Under the pieces are notes generated by a model that saw only the letters and a program-made list of their open reading frames with translations, was not told the DNA's origin and made no database searches. From Bacteroidales bacterium UBA2939 (lineage in GTDB: Bacteria > Bacteroidota > Bacteroidia > Bacteroidales > P3): 11,886 bases of DNA. Positions 7,394 through 11,886 of the stretch are shown here, piece by piece. Both the position numbers and the translations under genes were made by a program. Numbering within the stretch: the first letter of the stretch is position 1; every line of letters starts with the position of its first letter. The stretch spans positions 1,920 through 13,805 of the forward strand of contig DECD01000045.1 in NCBI GenBank assembly GCA_002349055.1, given 5' to 3'.

Positions 7394-8586
7394 AACTCTA
7401 TCCTTTCGTTATAGAATTTCAATAGTTTATCGGCAAGCCTGCCTTCGTTGTATTGCTCGGCAATGAGCCGCTCGGCGGCCGCTCCCACACGGTGGCAGAA
7501 GTCGTCGTCGTCCAGGCAGTGCTTGATTTGCTGCGCGAATTCCTGCGGGGTGTTGGCGATGAGCAGGTTCTCGCCGTCGGTATAGTCGATGCCCTGGGCA
7601 CCCACGGTGGTGGTGATGACAGTCTTGCCCACCGACATCGCCTCGATGATTTTCACTCTGATGCCGCTGCCACTGAGCAGGGGCACCACATTGATTTTCT
7701 TGCTGCCGATGAAGTACATGGCGTCGGGCACCTCGCCCACCACCGACACACCCTCGATATGGGCTTTCATCCAGCATTCGGGCATTTTGCGACCCGCCAA
7801 GTAGAGCTTGGCACGCGGCACTTCGCGGTGCACCACGGGCCACACCTCCTCGAGCAGCCAGCGGATGCTCTCCTGGTTGGGAAGCCAATCCATAGCGCCG
7901 ATGTGGAACAGCGAATCGGGTTCGGCCTCCACCTGCGGCACATCCTCGGGTTCCACGCCGAAGGGAATGACCGTCACCGGCTTGCGGCAACCGTTCTCGC
8001 GGAAGTAGTCGGCGTCGTTCTTGGTGATGCAGACGATGCCGTCGTAATCGTTGATGTGCTCCAGCTCGTAGACGCGGAGCGTCAGCGAGAGATGCTTCAG
8101 GTACCAGCGCTTCAGGGGGTTGGTGCAGCTCTGCGCCACGCGCTTCCAGATGAGGTGTTCCACATTGTGGGCACGCAGCATCACCTTGGCTTTCGAATAC
8201 TTGCGGATGAGCGGCACGTAGGGCGTCAGGAAGATGCTCTCCACATGCACCACGTCGAATTCCTCGCCCTCGAGGATGGTGCGCAGCTTGGCAGCGAACT
8301 CCTCGTTGACATAGCGTTTCACGTGGTACGACTCGCCGCAGAGCATGGCGGACAATGCCGGCAGCGGCCTTACCGAGAGGTCGACAAAAACGGACTCCAT
8401 AGCGGTCTTGGCGCGGTAGTCGTCGGTGATGCGCTCCTTGCGCACGGGGTGCTTGTCGGTCTCGACGGTGAGCACCTTCACCTCACAGCCCCGCGACAGC
8501 AAACCCTGAGTGATGCTGTTCATGGCCATCGTGCCGCCGTCGACCGGCGGATACGGAGGCTTGTTGCAGAGCTGGAGTACTTTCAT
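7390..8586 (-). CDS. Glycosyltransferase, GT4 type (GT-B fold)
   Basis: A 398-residue cytoplasmic or membrane-associated sugar transferase. The N-terminal acceptor domain begins MKVLQLCNKPPYPPVDGG, with the glycine-rich loop typical of GT-B enzymes, and includes RAHNVEH at 138-144. The C-terminal donor domain starts near residue 205 with VIPFGVEP. It contains FHIGAMDWLPNQESIRWL (227-244), close to the TIGR03087/stp1-like branch of family GT4, and the donor-site stretch SGSGIRVKIIEAMSVGKTV (305-323), where Glu315 should contact the nucleotide sugar. Donor and acceptor are unknown. It heads the four-gene run and overlaps the next gene by four bases, suggesting coupled translation. The spacer upstream is the palindromic element at 8605-8663, with no clear promoter. 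Confidence 0.92.
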   Translation of the reverse strand: MKVLQLCNKPPYPPVDGGTMAMNSITQGLLSRGCEVKVLTVETDKHPVRKERITDDYRAKTAMESVFVDLSVRPLPALSAMLCGESYHVKRYVNEEFAAKLRTILEGEEFDVVHVESIFLTPYVPLIRKYSKAKVMLRAHNVEHLIWKRVAQSCTNPLKRWYLKHLSLTLRVYELEHINDYDGIVCITKNDADYFRENGCRKPVTVIPFGVEPEDVPQVEAEPDSLFHIGAMDWLPNQESIRWLLEEVWPVVHREVPRAKLYLAGRKMPECWMKAHIEGVSVVGEVPDAMYFIGSKKINVVPLLSGSGIRVKIIEAMSVGKTVITTTVGAQGIDYTDGENLLIANTPQEFAQQIKHCLDDDDFCHRVGAAAERLIAEQYNEGRLADKLLKFYNERIEL

Positions 8587-8604
8587 TTCTTTTTTCTCTT
8601 TTCT

Positions 8605-8663
8605 CCCCGCTTCGCGGTAATCCAGAAATACAATGGATTTATAGATTACGCCCGCAGGGCGGG
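8605..8663. repeat. Palindromic (REP-like) intergenic element
   Basis: Nearly the whole 81-base spacer between the YitT gene and the glycosyltransferase is nested inverted repeats. CCGC (8607-8610) pairs with GCGG (8614-8617) around TTC. GTAATC (8617-8622) pairs with GATTAC (8644-8649), with an inner ATCC/GGAT pair. CCCGC (8651-8655) pairs with GCGGG (8659-8663) around AGG. This symmetric architecture, two GC hairpins around an AT-rich stem, resembles REP-type elements. Only one copy is in the window, so repetitiveness elsewhere is not shown. It could also be an mRNA-processing or attenuation structure. Confidence 0.5.
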
Positions 8664-8667
8664 ATTT

Positions 8668-9624
8668 TTAATCCTTCGGAAGAGCTTTGAAGCCAGTGCC
8701 GAGAATCTCGGAGCTGTCCATGATGTTGACAAAAGCCTTGGGGTCGATGAGGTGGAGGCTGCTCTTGAGTTTCACCATATCGGCGCGGTCGAGGGTCACA
8801 TAGATCATCTTGCGCTCGTTGCCCTGATAGAGACCGGTGCCGGTGATGCAGGTTCCGCCGCGCTTGAGGTCGTTGAGAATGTAGTTGCGCACGGCCTCCA
8901 GCTCGTCGGTGACGATGAACATGGTCTTGTAGCTCTTCATGCCGTCGACCACCAGATCGATGACCTTGCCCTCGATGAAGATGATGATGATGGAGTAGAT
9001 GGGCAGGCGGATGTCGCCGAAAGCCACGAGGGTGCTGAGGGTGATGATGCCGTCGACAATCATGACGAGGGTGCCGAGAGAAATCTTGGTGTACTTGTGG
9101 AGAATCATGGAGATGATGTCCGAGCCGCCGCTGGTGGCGCCGCTGCGGAAAATCATGCCGATGGCCACGCCGTAGATGAGGCCGGCGACAACGGTGTTGA
9201 GAAAGTAGTCGGGCACGAACCAGCCGCCGTTATGGGGAATCTGCACCATGGAGATGCCCTCGATGGGAGCATCTACAATCTTGCCGTCGAAAATCACAGG
9301 GTTGTAACCCCACACACTCTCAAGGATAAAGGTGAAGAGGAAGATGAGGGCGGTGGAGAGGATGGTCTTGAAGCCGAACTTGGGACCGAGAATCCAGGTG
9401 CCGATGAGCAGCAGAGGCACATCCATGCAGATGGCGTAGAGCGAAATCTTCCAGGGCCACAGGGTGTTGAAGACGTTGGAGAGACCATAGGTGCCGCCAG
9501 GGGCCATCAGGTAGGGGTTAACGAACATCACATCGCCCACGGCGAACAACGCGCTGCCCACAATGAGCAACACATAGGCCAAAACCTCTTGTTTGAACTT
9601 GCTTTTTTTGTCGATATTTGTCAT
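8668..9624 (-). CDS. YitT-family membrane protein (DUF161 plus DUF2179)
   Basis: An integral membrane protein of 318 residues when begun at the ATG at 9622-9624. The frame can be extended 8 codons to a TTG at 9646-9648, but the ATG is preferred: it is a standard start, and the extra residues (MYINIKVF) precede a normal charged N-terminus (MTNIDKKSKFK). About five to six membrane segments lie between residues 13 and 225. They include the family signatures APGGTYGLSN (41-50), FRSGATSGGSDIISMI (159-174) and IEGKVIDLVVDG (217-228). The cytoplasmic DUF2179 domain covers about 232-315. The transport or signalling role of this family is not established. It has its own exact Bacteroidota promoter and is probably monocistronic or weakly linked to the downstream glycosyltransferase operon. 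Confidence 0.93.
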   Translation of the reverse strand: MTNIDKKSKFKQEVLAYVLLIVGSALFAVGDVMFVNPYLMAPGGTYGLSNVFNTLWPWKISLYAICMDVPLLLIGTWILGPKFGFKTILSTALIFLFTFILESVWGYNPVIFDGKIVDAPIEGISMVQIPHNGGWFVPDYFLNTVVAGLIYGVAIGMIFRSGATSGGSDIISMILHKYTKISLGTLVMIVDGIITLSTLVAFGDIRLPIYSIIIIFIEGKVIDLVVDGMKSYKTMFIVTDELEAVRNYILNDLKRGGTCITGTGLYQGNERKMIYVTLDRADMVKLKSSLHLIDPKAFVNIMDSSEILGTGFKALPKD

Positions 9625-9658
9625 AAATACTTTAATATTAATATACAATACAAAAAAC

Positions 9659-9674
9659 CAGCACGAATGCTAAT
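9659..9674 (-). promoter_or_regulatory. Leader hairpin with UUCG loop before yitT
   Basis: On the minus strand AGCA and TGCT pair around TTCG (9672 to 9661), extendable by two T-G wobble pairs to 9659-9674, and are followed by a run of six T. It sits at or next to the predicted transcription start, so it may form a 5' stabilising hairpin. A weak terminator for incoming transcripts is the alternative. Confidence 0.35.
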
Positions 9675-9677
9675 TTG

Positions 9678-9708
9678 CAAAAATATGAAAAAATCCAGAA
9701 ACGGCAAA
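9678..9708 (-). promoter_or_regulatory. Bacteroidota promoter of the YitT gene
   Basis: On the minus strand TTTG (9708 to 9705) and TATTTTTG (9685 to 9678) are separated by exactly 19 bases. This matches the primary sigma factor consensus of Bacteroides (TTTG, N19, TAnnTTTG) at every defined base. Transcription should start near 9671-9674, giving a leader of about 50 bases before the ATG at 9624. Confidence 0.85.
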
Positions 9709-9729
9709 ATAAATTAAATGTTAATTTCT

Positions 9730-9762
9730 CGGACTTGACTCGGAGTTGACACGGAGTTGATA
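9730..9762. repeat. 11-base tandem repeat, three copies
   Basis: Consecutive units CGGACTTGACT (9730-9740), CGGAGTTGACA (9741-9751) and CGGAGTTGATA (9752-9762) are followed by a fourth start, CGAAG. The GTTGATACG at the end also occurs in the separate array of the purM leader. It lies just upstream of the YitT promoter. The function is unknown. Confidence 0.7.
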
Positions 9763-9785
9763 CGAAGGGGAATAGGGAAAGCGGT

Positions 9786-9812
9786 GGGACAGTTGGGACA
9801 ATTGGGACAGTT
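9786..9812. repeat. 9-base tandem repeat, three copies
   Basis: GGGACAGTT, GGGACAATT and GGGACAGTT follow each other directly (9786-9794, 9795-9803, 9804-9812), with one change in the middle unit. The array lies between the tRNA-Gly terminator and the 11-base array. Confidence 0.75.
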
Positions 9813-9814
9813 CG

Positions 9815-9845
9815 AAATAAAGAAAAGCGGAATGTGAATTCCGCT
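9815..9845 (-). terminator. Rho-independent terminator of tRNA-Gly
   Basis: A perfect 8-bp stem, AGCGGAAT with ATTCCGCT (9826-9833 and 9838-9845, 4-base loop), lies 7 bases after the tRNA 3' end on the minus strand. It is followed by a T-rich tract (TTTCTTTATTT). Confidence 0.8.
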
Positions 9846-9852
9846 AACTTTG

Positions 9853-9925
9853 AGCGACAAACGGGGCTCGAACCCGCGACCTGCGGCTTGGGAAGCCGCC
9901 GCTCTACCAACTGAGCTATTGTCGC
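9853..9925 (-). tRNA. tRNA-Gly, anticodon CCC
   Basis: A complete 73-base cloverleaf. The acceptor stem GCGACAA pairs perfectly with TTGTCGC. The D arm is AGCTC..GAGC, the anticodon stem is GCGGC/GCCGC with loop TTCCCAA (anticodon CCC, reading GGG), and the T arm is GCGGG/CCCGT around TTCGAGC. The discriminator base is U, as expected for bacterial glycine tRNAs. The 3' CCA is not encoded, so it must be added by the nucleotidyltransferase. A terminator follows directly. I found no full promoter match immediately upstream. Confidence 0.96.
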
Positions 9926-9972
9926 TTAGTGTGCGACCAACGTGGAGTAAACTAGCCACAAAGTCGCTTTTG

Positions 9973-10025
9973 TTTGGTCTAAAAGACTAAAAGTCCAAAG
10001 GGTCTAAAAGTCTAAAAGAACCAAA
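9973..10025. repeat. 8-base tandem array (GTCTAAAA-type) inside an inverted repeat
   Basis: Units GTCTAAAA (9977), GACTAAAA (9985), GTCCAAAG (9993), one extra G, GTCTAAAA (10002) and GTCTAAAA (10010) follow in phase. The array is bounded by TTTGGT (9973-9978) and its reverse complement ACCAAA (10020-10025). It lies 48 bases upstream of the tRNA-Gly gene. The rest of the spacer between the tRNA and the lipoprotein gene (9926-10081) shows nothing else I can support. Confidence 0.65.
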
Positions 10026-10081
10026 GGATAACGAGGCATTATTTCTTTTATTGTGTCGCCTTGAAAAAAATTTCTGCATGG

Positions 10082-10645
10082 TTAAATGCTTATTGCGCTG
10101 CCGAGAAACACACCGTCGTCGAAATAATAACGCGTAGGAGCTCCCATATAACTGATTCCGCGTTTTTTATATGCTGAAATAACCCATATTTCCCCTTCTT
10201 TCGCCACGCCGACAATGCGAACATCCTCCCCAACCATATTTTTCATTGTAACTAATACGGTTTCCAGATTGGAGACTTCGGCGAGATATTTCACATCCAG
10301 ACTGCTCATGGCGTTCTCGTCGAAACTCGCGACGGTGTAGACCCATTCGCCCTTTGGGAAAAAGCAGAGGGTGGCGCCGTCCTTCATCTTGACAGTCCAA
10401 CAACAATCCGGCCTATTTAAACCCATGGCGTAAACAGGGTGTTCCCATTGCACATCCTCACCGTATGAGAACGATGCCATTTCATCCTGCAATCCCACCC
10501 GTTCCAGATACCTCACCGCCTGTTGCGGCAGCTTTGCATCATGATACACGACATGTTGTGAAATACCGCAACCGGAAAGGGTTACGACCAACAGGACAAC
10601 ACAGGCAGACAATAGCCCCTGAAATATTCTAGTTGAAATACTCAT
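10082..10645 (-). CDS. Lipoprotein of unknown function
   Basis: A 187-residue protein with a basic N-terminus, a hydrophobic core and a perfect lipobox LSGC at residues 23-26, so it should be lipidated at Cys26 and membrane-anchored facing the periplasm or surface. The mature part has no motif I recognise; it contains an adjacent Cys pair (DCCW) near residue 81 and many aromatic residues, with a beta-rich look. Its ATG lies inside the 3' end of the AIR synthase gene (17-base overlap in another frame), so it is probably translated from the same transcript. By hand count its GC is about 49 percent, clearly below the neighbouring AIR synthase gene, which suggests a recently acquired or fast-evolving gene. 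Confidence 0.83.
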   Translation of the reverse strand: MSISTRIFQGLLSACVVLLVVTLSGCGISQHVVYHDAKLPQQAVRYLERVGLQDEMASFSYGEDVQWEHPVYAMGLNRPDCCWTVKMKDGATLCFFPKGEWVYTVASFDENAMSSLDVKYLAEVSNLETVLVTMKNMVGEDVRIVGVAKEGEIWVISAYKKRGISYMGAPTRYYFDDGVFLGSAISI

Positions 10646-11801
10646 ACTGCCCGTTCTCGCTCTGAACAGTGACCTGGGCTTTGTCGGCGGCCTCGACGCG
10701 GCCTATGATGCGGGCGTCGACGTTGAAGCTGCGGGCGATGTCAATGATGCCACGAGCGGTTGCCTCGTCGGTGTAGAGTTCCATGCGGTGACCCATATTG
10801 AAGACCTTGTACATCTCCTGCCAGTCGGTGTGACTCTCCTCGTGAATCATCTTGAAGAGCGGCGGCACGGGGAAGAGGTTGTCTTTCACCACGTGCAGCG
10901 GACGCCCGCCGATGAAGTGGAGCACCTTTGTCTGGGCACCGCCGGAGCAGTGGATCATGCCGTCAATCTGGGGACGGTATTCATCAAGCACCTTGCGGAT
11001 GATGGGGGCGTAGGTTCTTGTGGGCGAGAGCACCATGTGGCCGGCGTCGACGCCCGGTACCTCGGTGGGGTCGGTGAGCAGCTTGGAGCCGCAGAAGACC
11101 ACGCTGTCGGGCAGGTTGCGATCGTAGCACATGGGGTATTTCTCGGCGTAGACGTGCGAGAAGACATCGTGGCGGGCCGAGGTGAGGCCGTTGCTGCCCA
11201 TACCGCCGTTGTAGGCGGTCTCGTAGGAGGCCTGGCCGTAGCTGGCGAGGGCCACTATCACGTTGCCAGCCTTGATGTTGGCATTGTCTATCACATCAGC
11301 GCGGCGCATGCGGGCAGTGACGGTGCTGTCGACGATGATGGTGCGCACGAGGTCGCCCACGTCGGCCGTCTCGCCGCCGGTGAGGACGATGTCGATGCCC
11401 ATGTCGCGCATCGTCTGGCAGAACTCCTCGGTGCCGTTGATGACGGCCGAGATGACCTCGCCGGGTACCAGCTGCTTGTTGCGGCCGATGGTGGAAGAGA
11501 GCAGGATGTGGTCGAGGGCGCCGACGCACAGCAGGTCGTCGGTGTTCATCACGATGGCATCGATGGCGATGCCTTTCCACACGCTGAGGTCGCCAGTCTC
11601 TTTCCAATACATATAGGCGAGGCTGCTCTTGGTGCCAGCTCCGTCGGCGTGCATGATATTGCAATAGTCTTTATCGCCGCCCAGCAGGTCGGGGATAATC
11701 TTGCAGAAAGCATTGGGGTAGAGCCCCTTGTCGATATTCTTGATGGCGTTGTGAACGTCCTCCTTCGATGCGGAAACCCCGCGCTGATTGTATTTGTCCA
11801 T
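10629..11801 (-). CDS. purM: AIR synthase (PurM-type) protein, phosphoribosylformylglycinamidine cyclo-ligase
   Basis: Expected to close the imidazole ring of FGAM with ATP to give aminoimidazole ribonucleotide, step 5 of purine synthesis. At 390 residues it is longer than the usual ~345 of E. coli PurM, as in the Bacteroidota version often annotated AIR synthase-related. Motifs in order: HADGAGTKSSL (51-61), NTDDLLCVGA (86-95), the ATP-binding LTGGETADVGD (140-150), VLSPTRTYAPII (257-268), HCSGGAQTKVLHF (284-296) and VFNMGHRMEL (333-342). N- and C-terminal AIRS domains are both complete. The enzyme role is inferred from family membership; a paralogue elsewhere could be the main PurM. The start is a good ATG preceded by an exact promoter and a repeat-bearing leader. 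Confidence 0.9.
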   Translation of the reverse strand: MDKYNQRGVSASKEDVHNAIKNIDKGLYPNAFCKIIPDLLGGDKDYCNIMHADGAGTKSSLAYMYWKETGDLSVWKGIAIDAIVMNTDDLLCVGALDHILLSSTIGRNKQLVPGEVISAVINGTEEFCQTMRDMGIDIVLTGGETADVGDLVRTIIVDSTVTARMRRADVIDNANIKAGNVIVALASYGQASYETAYNGGMGSNGLTSARHDVFSHVYAEKYPMCYDRNLPDSVVFCGSKLLTDPTEVPGVDAGHMVLSPTRTYAPIIRKVLDEYRPQIDGMIHCSGGAQTKVLHFIGGRPLHVVKDNLFPVPPLFKMIHEESHTDWQEMYKVFNMGHRMELYTDEATARGIIDIARSFNVDARIIGRVEAADKAQVTVQSENGQYEYFN

Positions 11802-11808
11802 ATTGCAG

Positions 11809-11832
11809 GTTGATACGTTGATACGTTGATAC
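11809..11832. repeat. 8-base tandem repeat (GTTGATAC) x3 in the purM leader
   Basis: Three perfect copies at 11809-11816, 11817-11824 and 11825-11832, followed by GTTTTTG. They fall between the predicted transcription start (about 11840) and the ATG (11801), so they are transcribed into the leader as repeats of GUAUCAAC. Confidence 0.85.
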
Positions 11833-11844
11833 GTTTTTGAGGTG

Positions 11845-11875
11845 CAAAGATACGAACTTTTTGCGGAATGGCAAA
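11845..11875 (-). promoter_or_regulatory. Bacteroidota promoter of the purM gene
   Basis: On the minus strand TTTG (11875 to 11872) and TATCTTTG (11852 to 11845) are separated by exactly 19 bases, matching the Bacteroides consensus at every defined base. The predicted start near 11840 leaves a leader of about 38 bases. No purine riboswitch-like fold fits in so short a leader. Confidence 0.88.
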
Positions 11876-11886
11876 AAAAAGTTCAC

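Noticed and set aside
8587..8667. Promoter for the glycosyltransferase operon (TATTTCTG on the minus strand)
   Set aside because: One mismatch in the -7 box and GGGC where TTTG is expected; the spacer is better described by its palindromes.
9625..9648. TTG start that would lengthen the YitT protein by eight residues
   Set aside because: An ATG eight codons downstream gives a more typical N-terminus and is a standard start codon.
7453..9717. Long plus-strand open frame opposite the glycosyltransferase and YitT genes
   Set aside because: An antisense shadow that runs through two genes and the palindromic spacer; residue composition is not protein-like.
9638..9959. Small minus-strand frames covering the tRNA (peptides like NSSVGRAAASQAAG)
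   Set aside because: This is the well-known false peptide obtained by translating a tRNA gene; the cloverleaf is complete.
9926..9960. Possible promoter for tRNA-Gly (TAGTTTAC on the minus strand)
   Set aside because: It matches the -7 consensus only in part and no TTTG lies at the right distance.
9730..10025. CRISPR array
   Set aside because: Repeat units are only 8 to 11 bases, directly adjacent without spacers, and no cas genes are present.
10788..11813. Plus-strand open frame opposite purM
   Set aside because: Antisense to a gene with all AIR synthase motifs and an exact promoter.

Overview
The window looks like chromosomal DNA from a member of the Bacteroidales (Bacteroidota). The evidence is two exact Bacteroidota-type promoters (TTTG, 19 bases, TAnnTTTG), AT-rich leaders without Shine-Dalgarno sequences, an OmpA/PD40/TPR outer-membrane protein of a kind typical of the phylum, and a long (390-residue) AIR-synthase-type purine protein. 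Most coding DNA is GC-rich, so a high-GC gut lineage is plausible. I cannot name a genus.

Almost everything is on the minus strand, so genes are best read from right to left. At the right edge an exact promoter drives a PurM-like AIR synthase (11801 to 10629), overlapped by a small lower-GC lipoprotein gene (10645 to 10082). A repeat-rich spacer then surrounds a tRNA-Gly(CCC) gene (9925 to 9853) with its own terminator. A second exact promoter precedes a YitT-family membrane protein (9624 to 8668).

After an 81-base spacer made almost entirely of nested palindromes comes a tight four-gene run: a GT4 glycosyltransferase (8586 to 7390), a small exported protein (7393 to 6869, ATGA overlap), a 921-residue TPR/PD40/OmpA-like envelope protein (6861 to 4096), and an alpha/beta hydrolase (4074 to 3265). 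The spacing suggests co-transcription and an envelope or surface-glycan role. Next is a stand-alone glutamate dehydrogenase gene (3164 to 1821) with a candidate promoter and a strong terminator. Last on this strand is a two-gene unit, a YugP-like membrane zinc peptidase (1670 to 945) followed by type II dehydroquinase AroQ (943 to 524). The only plus-strand gene is a fragment at the left edge (to 350) that I do not recognise.

Most of the genes are ordinary housekeeping or envelope genes, and I see no CRISPR array, transposase, integrase or recognisable defence system. The most notable unexplained structure is non-coding. Several intergenic regions carry small tandem arrays of 6 to 11 base units, each with a different unit, next to promoters, a tRNA or start codons, and one spacer is a compact palindromic element. 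The most interesting protein context is the PorE-like OmpA protein with a diverged peptidoglycan-binding motif inside the glycosyltransferase operon.
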